Below are positions 8,468 through 18,036 of a DNA stretch of 64,000 nucleotides, piece after piece. Below the pieces are notes generated by a model that was given only the letters and a program-made list of their open reading frames with translations, ran no database searches and was not told where the DNA came from. The stretch is taken from contig BBZX01000009.1 in NCBI GenBank assembly GCA_001305055.1, positions 62,001-126,000 on the forward strand. Direction: 5' to 3'. The position numbers and the translations under genes are program-made. This DNA is from Clostridia bacterium UC5.1-1C12. GTDB lineage: Bacteria; Bacillota_I; Bacilli_A; Erysipelotrichales; Erysipelotrichaceae. Position 1 is the stretch's first letter; each line of letters starts with the position of its first letter.

Positions 8468-9753
8468 ATGAAAAAAATCAGCGTGTTAAAAAATGAAATT
8501 CTAAATGGAATGCATGATGAACGTTTAAAGGAAATCTATCTTTGTGATGAAACGGGACTGGCAAATCAAAAGCAGCGTTATGTGCAGCTGCTTGAGCGTT
8601 ATGCGGCTTTATATGGTGATGAAGAAGCGGCTATCTATTCAGCGCCGGGCAGAAGTGAGGTCAGCGGCAATCATACGGATCATCAGTTTGGCAAAGTGCT
8701 GGCAGCTTCCATTAATTTGGATGCAATCGCGGTCGTATCAAAGCGCGATGATGATGTGATTCAAGTTCATTCATCCGGCTTTGAGATTGCCCCGGTGGAT
8801 CTTAAGGTGCTGGCGGTACAGCCAAATGAGGCTGGCCGATCAGAAAGCTTGATCCGCGGCGTGGCTGCTCGTTTAAAGGCGTTAAACTATCAAATCGGCG
8901 GTTTTAATGCGGTCATGACTTCCAATGTTTTAAGCGGTTCAGGTTTATCCTCCTCAGCGGCGTTTGAGGTATTGATGGGAACTATTCTTTCTTATTTATA
9001 TAATGAGGGGGCTATTGATCCAGTATTGATTGCGCAGACTGCGCAGTATGCGGAGAATAATTATTTTATGAAACCATGTGGTTTAATGGATCAATGTGCA
9101 TGTTCAGTCGGTGGTTTTATTGCCATTGATTTCTTTGATAATCAGCATCCAATCGTAGAAAAACTAGATTTTGATTTTTCTAAGACGGGTTATAATCTAT
9201 GCATTACTGACACACGCGGCGATCATGCGAACTTGACCGATGAATATGCGGCTGTGCCGGCGGAAATGAAGGCAGTGGCGAAGGCGATGGGCCATGAAGT
9301 GTTAAGTCAGTGTTCTGAGGGTGAATTTTATGCGGCATTGCCTGAATTGCGGAAGCAGCTTGGTGACCGTCCAATTCTGAGAGCGATTCACCTATTTGCG
9401 GAAAATAAGCGGGTAGAAGAACTGAAAAAGGCACTGCATGAGGGTGATATTGATGCCTTTATTGATCTGATTAAGGCCAGCGGCCGCAGCTCAGCGATGT
9501 ATTTGCAGAATATTTATGCGAATTTGAGGCAAATAATCAGCCGGTATCGGTGGCACTTGCGGTTTCTGATCATCTGCTTGAGGGTAAGGGCGCATGGCGT
9601 GTTCACGGCGGCGGTTTTGCCGGTACGATTCAGGCCTTTGTAAAGAATGAAGACGTAGAAACATATTATCAAGCGATGGAACATCTGTTTGGTGAAGGCA
9701 GCTGTTATATCTTAAAGGTAAGAAATATCGGCGGCTGTCAGGTACTTGATTAA
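8468..9753 (+). CDS. galK: Galactokinase (frameshifted near 3' end)
   Basis: A GHMP kinase of about 428 residues that phosphorylates galactose at C1 with ATP. The galactose-binding signature is GRSEVSGNHTDHQFG, the ATP loop is VLSGSGLSSSAAFEV, and the C-terminal GHMP motif is VHGGGFAGTIQAF. The frame breaks at the TTT run at 9523-9525; one added T makes ANFEANNQPVSVALAVSDHLL continuous. Length and motif order are normal otherwise. It is co-transcribed with galM under the cre-like site. Confidence 0.9.
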
Positions 9754-9790
9754 AGCTAAATGATCCTCATGTCCCAATGACACAAGAAAA

Positions 9791-9799
9791 TGGTATAAT
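9791..9799 (+). promoter_or_regulatory. Extended -10 promoter of the sugar-binding lipoprotein gene
   Basis: TGGTATAAT is an extended -10 element 36 bases before the start codon, with a strong AAGAGGAGG ribosome site between. The -35 region (around 9771-9776) is poor. Confidence 0.5.
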
Positions 9800-9835
9800 A
9801 GTCATGCTGATGCGAGTCATTAAGAGGAGGACATC

Positions 9836-10811
9836 ATGAAAAAGTTAGAAAAAGGACTGTTGGCCTTGCTGCTGCTGGCAGGCATGAGCGGCTGTACCAA
9901 GAAGGAAGCGCCGAGTCAAGAAACGGTGAAGAATAAAACGAGGGTATGTGTTTCAATCAATCGTGAGGACGCAAAGGCAGAAACCTTGGTTGAGATTGAA
10001 CTGAAAGCTGCGTTTGCCGAATTGGCTGACACTTTGCCAACAGAATTGAGCTTCTATAATGTCAGCAAAGATCAGGCAGCTCAGCATACGGCGGTTGATA
10101 AGATGCTGGGTGAAGGCTGTTCGGCAATTCTTTTAGAGCTTGTAGACGCAGCTTCTGCGCAGGCAGTTACTGAAAAGGTTCAGACGTCAGGTATACCCTT
10201 GATTTATATTGAAAATGAACCGAGTGAAGATGTTTTAACTGCTTATGCTGGAAAATCAACATATATCGGTGCAGATAAAGAGAAAAATTATGTGCTGCAG
10301 GGTGAAATCATCGCTGATTTGGCAAATCATGGAAATATCAACGGTGATGATGTTGTTTCGGCTGTAATACTCTCAGCCAGCGACATCAGTGAAGAAACGC
10401 AGAATGCCTTGATGAGTGCCATTGCGGCTAAAGGTGTGCGCACAGAAATACTTGAAGCTGCTATCAGTGAGAATATCCGGGAAAAGGGTAAAGAAGCGGC
10501 AGCACGGCTGCTGACACGATATGGCGATATGATCGATGTGTTCTATGCTGAAAATGAAGCTTGGCCCTTGGTGCATCTGATGCGATTGAGGCGGCAGGGC
10601 GTGATAATGGTGTGAACATTTATCTGATCAGCGGTGAAGATGGACAGACGGTTCGTTATTTCATCAACGATGAAAAATCACCGGTTCTGTATGGGATGAT
10701 ATTGAGGCGCGCGCTCAAGCAGCGGCTGAGATTACAGTGAAAGTGCTTAAAGGTGAAACTTTGGGGATACGCACACTGATTGCCAACAAGAAAACAATGA
10801 AAGATCAATAA
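9836..10811 (+). CDS. Periplasmic-binding-type sugar lipoprotein, MglB-like (two frameshifts)
   Basis: A ~325-residue lipoprotein of the ribose/galactose-binding fold. The signal peptide ends in a lipobox with Cys20 (GMSGC). The first lobe starts RVCVSINRED and includes GCSAILLELVDAASAQ; the hinge region YIGADKEKNYVLQGE and a late lobe motif DVFYAENEALALGASDAIE resemble MglB. The breaks are in GCTTGGCCC near 10560 and GGTTCTG near 10685; one added T in each restores one frame to the stop at 10811. No permease or ATPase is adjacent, so it may feed a distant transporter or a sensor kinase (inference). It follows galK directly, which suggests galactose or a related sugar as ligand. Confidence 0.7.
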
Positions 10812-10836
10812 GAGCGGCAAACCAGTTCGCTCTTTT
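10810..10836 (+). terminator. Terminator after the sugar-binding lipoprotein
   Basis: AAGAGCG (10810-10816) pairs with CGCTCTT (10828-10834), followed by TTC and further T residues; it overlaps the stop codon. Confidence 0.75.
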
Positions 10837-10892
10837 CATTTACTTGCTTGATTTACAGCAGTATAATAATTGCAGAAGAAAGGATCAGTCCT

Positions 10893-10931
10893 ATGAAATT
10901 AACTATTGTAACAGCTCCGTGCAAAGTCTAA
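10893..10931 (+). CDS. Putative 12-residue leader peptide MKLTIVTAPCKV
   Basis: A short frame with an AAAGGA ribosome site (10880-10885), reading ATG to TAA in 13 codons, upstream of an MFS exporter gene. Its last codons (10919-10928) are the 5' arm of a long hairpin, so a ribosome paused on the peptide would open it. This is the architecture of translational or transcriptional attenuation seen upstream of macrolide and phenicol resistance genes. Function is inferred from position and structure only. Confidence 0.5.
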   Translation: MKLTIVTAPCKV

Positions 10932-10986
10932 GAATGGATACATTTGCATGGAGGCTTAATTAACGTATCCGAGATGGACTTTGCAC
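10919..10986 (+). promoter_or_regulatory. Leader hairpin (attenuator) of the MFS gene
   Basis: Outer stem GTGCAAAGTC (10919-10928) with GACTTTGCAC (10977-10986) is a perfect 10-bp match. Inside it, GGATAC (10936-10941) pairs with GTATCC (10965-10970). The structure ends 30 bases before the MFS start codon. No T run follows, so control of translation or RNA processing is more likely than termination. Confidence 0.6.
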
Positions 10987-11016
10987 TTTATGAAACAATA
11001 AAAGGAGCAGAGTCAA

Positions 11017-12321
11017 ATGGAAAATTTAAAACAAAATATACAAAAAATACATTCTTTTATTTTATTTATGGAGCAGCCAGTCTTTATCCGGACTTGGCAG
11101 CTCAATGAGTAGTTTTGCATTGATTTTATGGTCATATGAACAGCATGGCAGTGCTTTGCTGACTTCGTTTTTATCAATCTGTACGTATGCACCTTATGTA
11201 ATATTGAGTATTTTTGCGGGTACAATCAGTGATAAATGGAATAAAAAAGTTATCATGCTGATGTGTGATGGGATGGCGGCTCTTACAACTGTCGCCGTTT
11301 TGATTTTGTTTAAAATGAATCAATTGGAAATTTGGCATTTATATGCTGTTAATATTATTAATGGGATAATGAATTCATTGCAGCAGCCGGCGAGTGATGT
11401 GACGATTACTTTGCTGACACCGAAGGAGATGTTTCAGCAGGTCAGCAGTCTACGCAGTTTTTCTAACTCATTGAATACGATTTTAGTACCGATCATAGCT
11501 TCAAGTCTTTATTCGCTGGTGGGGATGGAAGCAGTACTTTTTTTGATTTATCTACTTTTGCTTTGGCATGGATCGTTTTGATTTTCTTTATTCAAATTCC
11601 GGCCGTCAGCAGTAATAAATCTAATTTAGATGAATCATTTTGGGAGAATACACAACAAGGTTTGAATTATTTACTTGAACATCGAGGTATTCTTGATCTG
11701 ATCCTCTTTCTGGCGATGATCAATTTGAGTGCTTCCATGTATCAGGCGGCTTTGCCCGCATTGCTGCTGTCAAAAAGTAATGGCGGGAATACTGTGCTGG
11801 GATTAGTGAATGCTTGCAGCGGATTAGCCAACCTTGCCGGCAGTGTGTACCTTTTATTCAGCAAACCGCCTAAAAGCCCGGTACGCACAATATTCAATGC
11901 ATTGTTGTTTTCAATGATGAGTGAAAATGTAATTTTAGCGTTGGGAAATCAGCCATGGATGTGGTGTATCGGCGCAGTCTTAGGATGGCTTTTTATTCCG
12001 GTAATGAATACCAATCTGGATGTAATTCTGCGTACTGCAATACCAGTTGAGATACAGGGGCGTGTCTATGCAGCCCGCAATACACTGCAATTTTTTACGA
12101 TTCCGCTTGGTTATTTTATAGGCGGTTATTTAGTAGATATAATTTTTGAACCTTTAATGGCTGAACAGGGAACGGATAGTATACTTACCGTCCTTTTTGG
12201 TATCGGTAAGGGCAGCGGTGCAGCTATGCTATTTATGCTGATAGCGATTCTCGGCATCCTTACATGTTTAATTTTCAGAGCAGATAAGCACATCTGGAGA
12301 CTGGAGAATAATAATCATTAA
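11017..12321 (+). CDS. MFS drug exporter, MefA/DHA3-like (two frameshifts)
   Basis: About 434 residues with about twelve membrane helices, of the DHA3 branch that includes macrolide exporters. The loop 2-3 motif GTISDKWNKK and the late IQGRVYAARNTLQFF loop are characteristic. One extra A in the run near 11039-11046 and one lost T in the run near 11538-11544 must be undone to read QNIQKYILLFYLW and VLFFDLSTFALAWIVL; the two cancel in total length. The gene has its own promoter, leader peptide and hairpin, then a terminator. An antibiotic-inducible export role is the natural reading (inference). Confidence 0.75.
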
Positions 12322-12350
12322 TAATTGCAGCGTTTAAAAGAAAACTAGAA

Positions 12351-12396
12351 AAACAATCAGGTTCGATATGTGTTTGATCTTCCTGATTGTTTTATT
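12351..12396 (+). terminator. Terminator after the MFS gene
   Basis: AAACAATCAGG (12351-12361) pairs exactly with CCTGATTGTTT (12382-12392), followed by TATTTAT. Confidence 0.85.
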
Positions 12397-12694
12397 TATA
12401 TTGAGAAATGGTTATAATTACATAAAAAGGTCAATGCTTAAGGATACGATGATTAACGGCTGTAAAATCGATAGTAGGGGTATATGGAGTAGATAATTAG
12501 CGGGATTGAATGCTGTGAATTGTCCTTTTAAGTATTGAAAATTAAGGAGCATTTCACTTTAAGTGATATGTTATTAATCAATTTATATCCTTTTGAGACA
12601 CTTAATTTGGCTTAAGCTATCAAGCTTAGCTGCTGCAATAAATGAATTAGCTGATCTTACTCATGAACTGATGTTTAAAAATCCTTATCCGACA
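12397..12694. other. Intergenic stretch, no convincing gene
   Basis: About 300 AT-rich bases. A frame from roughly 12585 to the TAA at 12731-12733 reads SLAAAINELADL then HELMFKNPYP, which looks protein-like but has no start codon or ribosome site. It may be the tail of a decayed gene. Nothing else is recognisable. Confidence 0.4.
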
Positions 12695-12723
12695 TTGACG
12701 AAAAGGGTTAAAACTGCTATTAT
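12695..12723 (+). promoter_or_regulatory. leuS promoter
   Basis: TTGACG (12695-12700) and TATTAT (12718-12723) separated by exactly 17 bases, just upstream of the T-box leader. Confidence 0.75.
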
Positions 12724-12734
12724 AGTTGAGTAAT

Positions 12735-12932
12735 GGCAATGAATTAGAGTAGTAACAGACGGAAATTTTCAAGAGAGCCGATGGTTGGTGTGAATCGGTA
12801 AATGGAATTCTGTGAACTCGCTAAGGAGCCTTGGCTGATCCGGCGTTATCGGATAAATGAGGGCATGTCTTAAAGGCATGAACTAAGGTGGTACCGCGTA
12901 ACTTAACGTCCTTAGAACAGGGCGTTTTTTTA
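12735..12932 (+). ncRNA. T-box leader (tRNA-Leu sensing) of leuS
   Basis: The T-box core AAGGTGGTACCGCG is at 12885-12898, with TGGT to pair the uncharged tRNA end. A candidate Leu specifier CTC lies at 12817-12819 in the sequence GTGAACTCGCTAAGG, the usual specifier-loop context. The terminator AACGTCC (12905-12911) with GGGCGTT (12920-12926) and a T run follows 6 bases after the T-box. Uncharged tRNA-Leu should stabilise the antiterminator and allow leuS transcription. Confidence 0.92.
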
Positions 12933-12953
12933 TTGGAAAGGAAGGAAAATAAA

Positions 12954-15346
12954 ATGGGATTTAACCACAAGGAAATTGAAAAGAAGTGGCAGAAGTATTG
13001 GCTTGAAAATAAGACTTTTGCCTGTGATACATATGATTTCAGCAAGCCGAAATACTATGTGCTGGATATGTTTCCATATCCAAGCGGCAATGGTCTGCAT
13101 GTAGGACATCCGGAGGGCTATACAGCTACCGATATCATTGCCCGTATGAAACGTATGCAGGGTTACAATGTTCTGCATCCGATGGGATGGGATGCTTTTG
13201 GTCTGCCGGCCGAACAGTTTGCTATCAATACCGGTCATCATCCTGCAGATTTTACCAAAAAGAATATCGATCACTTCCGTGAGCAGATTCAAAGCCTCGG
13301 TTTTTCTTATGACTGGGACCGTGAAATATCAACAACGGATCCTGATTACTACAAATGGACACAATGGATTTTTACTAAGCTATATGAAAAAGGCTTAGCT
13401 TATGTTGATGAAATTCCTGTAAACTGGTGCCCTGAATTAGGGACGGTGTTGGCTAATGAGGAGGTCATCGATGGTAAGAGTGAACGCGGCGGCTTCCCGG
13501 TATATCGCCGGCCGATGCGTCAATGGGTATTGAAGATTACGGAATATGCGGAACGTCTGCTTGAGGATCTTGATCTTTGCGATTGGCCGCAGTCGACCAA
13601 AGAGATGCAGATCAATTGGATCGGTAAATCAACCGGTGCAAATGTAGTCTTTAAAATCAAAGATACAGATAAAGAATTTACAGTCTTCACAACTCGCTGT
13701 GATACTTTGTTTGGAGCTACTTATTGTGTGCTTTCACCAGAGCATCCTTATGTCGATGAAATTACCAGTGCTGAACAAAAAGCGGAAATTGACGCTTATA
13801 AGAAAGCCTGCGCGACGAAATCAGATTTGGAACGTACAGAGTTAAATAAAGAAAAGACCGGTGTATTTACCGGTGCTTATGCGATTAATCCGGTTAATGG
13901 CAAAGAAGTGCCAATCTGGATTTCGGATTATGTATTGGCTAGCTATGGAACTGGGGCAATCATGGCGGTTCCGGCTCATGATACGCGTGACTATGAATTT
14001 GCCAAGAAATTTGGCCTGGATATTATTCCAGTGCTTGAGGGCGGCAATATTGAGGCAGAGGCATGGACAGAAGACGGCCTGCATATCAATTCTGAATTCT
14101 TAAATGGCATGAATAAGGAAGATGCGATCAATACAATGCTGAAATGGCTTGAGGAGCATCATTGCGGCAATGCCAAAACAACCTATAAATTACGTGACTG
14201 GCTGTTTTCACGTCAGCGTTATTGGGGCGAGCCAATCCCTATCGTATTAATGGAAGACGGCACAAAGCGCACGGTTGATATCAGTGAGCTGCCGCTGGAA
14301 TTGCCGGAAACAACAAACTTAAACCGAATGAAAGCGGCGAATCACCGTTAAGTCACTGTGAAGATTGGCTGAATGTTGAAATTGACGGTGTAAAAGGCAA
14401 ACGTGAAACAAATACGATGCCGCAGTGGGCCGGCAGCTGCTGGTACTATCTGCGTTATATCGATCCGAAGAATAATGATGCTTTGGCTGATCCGAAGCTG
14501 CTGGAGCATTGGCTGCCGGTAGATCTGTATGTCGGCGGTGCTGAGCATGCGGTTCTGCATCTGCTTTATGCCCGTTTCTGGCACAAGGTGCTTTATGACT
14601 GCGGTGCAGTACCAACTAAGGAACCATTCCAAAAATTGTTCCATCAGGGGATGATTCTTGGTGAAAACAATGAGAAAATGTCTAAATCAAGAGGCAACGT
14701 TATTAATCCTGATGAAATTGTTGAAGCATTAGGAGCCGACTCACTGCGTGTTTATGAAATGTTTATGGGGCCTTTAGAAGCGGCGCTGCCTTGGAGTACA
14801 AAGGGACTCGACGGTGCCCGTAAATGGCTGGATCGTGTTTATCGTCTTTATACTGAATCAAATAAGATTGTGGATACGAATGACGGCAGTCTGGACAAGG
14901 TCTACCATGCGACTGTTAAAAAGGTAACAAATGATATTGAAACATTGAATTTGAATACAGCTATCTCTCAGATGATGATCTTTATCAATGAGTGTTATAA
15001 AACAGAAACGATTTATCGTGAATATGCTGAAGGCTTTGTGAAAATGTTTGCCTGCTTTGCACCGCATCTTGGTGAAGAATTATGGCAGTATTTGGGACAT
15101 GAAGGAACCATTGCTTATGTGGCTTGGCCGGTCTATGATGAAAGCAAGCTGATTGAAGATGTGATTGAAATCGTCGTTCAGGTTAATGGCAAAATGCGTG
15201 GTAAATTCAGCTGTCCGGCTGATGCTGATGAAGCGTACATCAAACAGGAGGCGCTGAAATTAAGACCCGTACTTGCTCAGATTGAGGGTAAGGAAGTCAG
15301 AAAGATTATTGTAATCAAGGGTAAAGTTGTTAATATTGTAGCTTAA
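12954..15346 (+). CDS. leuS: Leucyl-tRNA synthetase (frameshifted)
   Basis: About 798 residues, cytosolic, charging tRNA-Leu. The HIGH-type motif is within [14 protein letters not shown], the editing domain includes [13 protein letters not shown] and the KMSKS motif is [10 protein letters not shown]. One T is missing near 14319-14322 (AACTTAAACC), which splits the frame; with it the sequence reads [17 protein letters not shown]. The first ATG after the T-box terminator with a GGAAGG site is taken as the start. Because the enzyme is essential and unique in most Bacillota, the break is best explained as a sequencing error. Confidence 0.95.
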
Positions 15347-15349
15347 TAT

Positions 15350-15397
15350 AAAAGCGAGAATTCTTTATCATCATTTGTGATGAAGGTTCTCGCTTTT
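15350..15397. terminator. Shared bidirectional terminator of leuS and the phosphoesterase gene
   Basis: AAAAGCGAGAA (15350-15360) pairs with TTCTCGCTTTT (15387-15397). A/T tracts at the two edges let it serve the two convergent genes. Confidence 0.75.
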
Positions 15398-15400
15398 GCT

Positions 15401-16269
15401 TTATTTATTTGTCAGTCTGATCATGATACACTGCGGCGGGGCAAACAGACGGATATCAAAATCGGTTGTCCCTAAACCATTGCCGACAATGATGACTGTA
15501 TTATTCACCGTTGTAGTACCATGGGTATATTTTCTGGCACCCTCCTTGCGGAACAGCGGTCCAAACATCGGCAAAGCGATCTGACCGCCGTGAGAGTGGC
15601 CGGCAACCACCAGATCAATATTGTTTAACGGCAGACTGCTTGCAAGGTCAGGCGCATGTGTCAGTACAATCGTAAAGTTATTTGTATCGATGTTTTCCAT
15701 CGCCTTATTGATGTCTGGTTTGCCGCCAATCTGTGAATCAATTCCAATCAGATTGATTGAATGGGTGGAATCTTTGTGTAACAGCACACTGGCATTGTTT
15801 AATAATTCAAAATCCGCATAATAGAAGATATTCTGCATACTTTCCTCTAATTGCTTTGAAGCATGGTCGCTTTCACCGAGCACCGCAAATTTACCGTATG
15901 GCGCTTCTAATGTCTTAAGCAGCTGAATTAATTCTTCACGAACGGCATCATTTACTGGTATCTGATCTGGTTTATCAAATAAATCACCGGCAAATAAGAT
16001 GATGTCGGGACTGGCTTGATTGATTTTTTCAATCATGCACTCAGCCGTTCTTTATCCATGAAGGAATTATAATGAATGTCTGAAATCAGCGCAATTTTTA
16101 GATTGTTGCATTCATCAGGTATTTTATTGGAAATTACTGTCTGATTGACGATATTCACACGCTTTACGGAAACAAACGTACCATAGAAGATCATTCCGGC
16201 AAAGACACAAGCCGCAATCAGCATAATAGATAAAATTTTTATAATTTTTTTCAAGTTGATCATCCTCAT
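15401..16269 (-). CDS. Membrane-anchored metallophosphoesterase, YkuE-like (frameshifted)
   Basis: About 289 residues with one N-terminal membrane helix (residues ~8-30), then a calcineurin-like phosphoesterase domain that should face outside. Metal motifs are IALISDIHY, FAGDLFD, THAPD and AGHSHGG. The usual GNHD motif is replaced by LGESDH, which may alter catalysis. The two halves overlap by four bases near 16033; one added base gives LSAMIEKINQA. The most upstream ATG (16269) is used, but its ribosome site is poor; an ATG at 16263 or a TTG at 16254 is also possible. Substrates of this group are often lipids or cell-wall phosphates. Confidence 0.7.
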
Positions 16270-16307
16270 TCCTGTCTATTTTAACATAACCGCATGGATA
16301 TTAAAAG

Positions 16308-16337
16308 TTGTAAATCAAGGTATGAGTGTGCTACACT
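16308..16337 (+). promoter_or_regulatory. niaR promoter
   Basis: TTGTAA (16308-16313), 18-base spacer, TACACT (16332-16337). AGTGT and ACACT (16325-16337) form a short palindrome over the -10 that could allow autoregulation. Confidence 0.45.
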
Positions 16338-16362
16338 AGAAGATGCGAAAAGAGGGATTTTT

Positions 16363-16881
16363 ATGAATGCGAATGAACGCCGCCAGAAAATAATTGAATG
16401 CCTGAAACATAACCATCAGGCTGTCAGCGCGTCTTCTCTTGCCGGTCAGCTTGATGTCAGCCGCCAGATCATCGTGGGTGATATAGCACTGCTTCGAGCT
16501 GAGGGAATCAAGATTGAAGCGACACCAAGAGGCTATCGAATGGAAGTTATCGCTGAAAGGCCCCGCCGCTGTTTTGCCTGTGTGCATGAAATTGATGATA
16601 TGGCAGAGGAGCTGTACTGCATCGTTGATAATGGCGGTTATGTGGTAGATGTGATTGTGGAACATCCGATTTACGGGCAGATTATAGGTTCGCTGAGACT
16701 TGCTTCACGTTATGATGTTGATCAATTCATGCAGAAGGTAAGGGAAGCGAAGGCGAGTATTCTGTCACAGCTGACAGGCGGAATTCATCTTCATACTGTT
16801 GAAGCTGAGGATGCGGCATGCTTTGAAAGAATTGAGGCGGCACTTGCCGAGCAGGGGTATTTAGTAAGAAAAGAACATTGA
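16363..16881 (+). CDS. niaR: NiaR (YrxA) family niacin-responsive repressor
   Basis: A 172-residue repressor: an N-terminal HTH_11 winged helix (residues ~1-60) and a C-terminal 3H domain named for its conserved His residues. These are visible in CVHEIDDMAEEL, VEHPIYGQI and GGIHLHTVEA. NiaR binds nicotinate as co-repressor and shuts off NAD synthesis or niacin uptake genes. The start at 16363 follows AGAGGG. Its stop lies inside the promoter of the next gene, which carries a palindrome resembling a NiaR site, so the neighbour is probably its target. Confidence 0.85.
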   Translation: MNANERRQKIIECLKHNHQAVSASSLAGQLDVSRQIIVGDIALLRAEGIKIEATPRGYRMEVIAERPRRCFACVHEIDDMAEELYCIVDNGGYVVDVIVEHPIYGQIIGSLRLASRYDVDQFMQKVREAKASILSQLTGGIHLHTVEAEDAACFERIEAALAEQGYLVRKEH

Positions 16882-16933
16882 CTTTCATTACTGGAAGTGT
16901 ATAATATTAGTCATGTCATGTGTCAAGACACAT
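16878..16933 (+). promoter_or_regulatory. Strong promoter with NiaR-like operator
   Basis: TTGACT (16878-16883), a 16-base spacer and TATAAT (16900-16905), overlapping the niaR stop codon. Thirteen bases on is the perfect palindrome ATGTGTCAAGACACAT (16918-16933), placed at the transcription start where a repressor would block initiation. Its TGTC-AA-GACA core resembles known NiaR operators. Confidence 0.7.
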
Positions 16934-16963
16934 TGATGTGACTTTTTTGAAAAGGGGATATAT

Positions 16964-17968
16964 ATGAAACAAATGAGGAAATATATCGATCGATATCTGA
17001 TTCAGGCAATGTCTTCAATGGCACTTGGTTTATTCAGTTCATTGATTATTGGCTTGATCTTGTCACAGCTTGCGAAAATTAATATCTTAAGCTTTCTGCA
17101 GCCGTTCGCGGATGTTGCGAATGCTTCTTCACCGGTCATTGGTTCAGCGATTGGCGTCGCGATTGCTTATGGGCTGAAAGTAAAGCCACTGGTATTATTT
17201 TCAATGTGCATAGCCGGTGCTTTTGGTTATACGGCAGGCGGACCGGTAGGGGCATATGTTGCAGCGGTCATCGGCAGTGAGATCGGTATGCTTGTGGCGG
17301 GCAAAACCAGTGTCGATATTATTGTTACACCGATTGTCAGCATTGTATCAGGCTGTCTGGCTGGTCAGCTGATTGGCCCGGCGGTATCTGCATTAATGGC
17401 TTCATTAGGAACGATTATTAATAATGCAACATTGATGTCTCCGATTCCAATGGGAATATTGATTGCGGTCGTAGTTGGGATGGTTTTGACAGCACCGATC
17501 TCTTCAGCGGCTTTATGTATTATGTTAGGACTTGATGGATTGGCTGCCGGTGCGGCGGTGGTTGGCTGCAGTGCGCAAATGATTGGCTTCGCGGTGATGA
17601 GCTATAAGGAAAACGGCTTCGGCGGATTTATTTCCGTAGGCATCGGAACCAGTATGCTTCAATTTGCCAATATAATTCGCCATCCGCAGATTTGGATTGC
17701 GCCAACGCTGACGTCAGCTATTCTTGGCCCGATATCTACAGCGGTTTTGAAAATGAGTAATACAGCGGTGGGCGCTGGAATGGGAACCAGTGGGTTAGTC
17801 GGCCAATTTTCAGCCTTTGCGGCAGTGCCTGATGGCGGAATAGCTTTGTTGATTCAAGTCGTGCTGATGCATTTCATACTGCCGGCGATACTGACGCTGA
17901 TCATTCATGAAATTACGATCAAGCTCGGTTGGGTAAAATCAGAGTATTTAAAACTTGAAGCCTTATAG
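16964..17968 (+). CDS. PTS_EIIC_2-type membrane protein, putative niacin-regulated transporter
   Basis: A 334-residue protein of about ten membrane helices resembling the PTS_EIIC_2 (PF13303) family, with Gly-rich loops such as AGGPVGAYVAAVIG and GAGMGTSGLVGQFSAF. No IIA or IIB domain and no PTS partner gene is nearby, so it need not work by phosphotransfer. The control region holds a NiaR-like operator directly after niaR. That makes uptake of niacin or a related NAD precursor a reasonable guess (inference). It begins after AAAAGGGG and ends with a clear terminator. Confidence 0.65.
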   Translation: MKQMRKYIDRYLIQAMSSMALGLFSSLIIGLILSQLAKINILSFLQPFADVANASSPVIGSAIGVAIAYGLKVKPLVLFSMCIAGAFGYTAGGPVGAYVAAVIGSEIGMLVAGKTSVDIIVTPIVSIVSGCLAGQLIGPAVSALMASLGTIINNATLMSPIPMGILIAVVVGMVLTAPISSAALCIMLGLDGLAAGAAVVGCSAQMIGFAVMSYKENGFGGFISVGIGTSMLQFANIIRHPQIWIAPTLTSAILGPISTAVLKMSNTAVGAGMGTSGLVGQFSAFAAVPDGGIALLIQVVLMHFILPAILTLIIHEITIKLGWVKSEYLKLEAL

Positions 17969-18002
17969 AAGCGTCTGTTTAAGCAGTGATTAGAAGTACA
18001 AT

Positions 18003-18036
18003 AAAACTTCGTTTTAGAATTAAGACGAGGTTTTTT
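18003..18036 (+). terminator. Terminator after the EIIC-like gene
   Basis: AAAACTTCGT (18003-18012) pairs with ACGAGGTTTT (18025-18034), including one G-T pair, followed by T residues. Confidence 0.8.

Noticed and set aside
10974..11100. Alternative frame from ATG 10974 as the MFS start
   Set aside because: It stops at 11108 and would overlap the hairpin arm; ATG 11017 has an AAAGGAG site and continues into the exporter after one indel.
12585..12733. Short gene ending before the T-box
   Set aside because: No start codon or ribosome site, and the leuS promoter lies inside it; listed only as a possible remnant.
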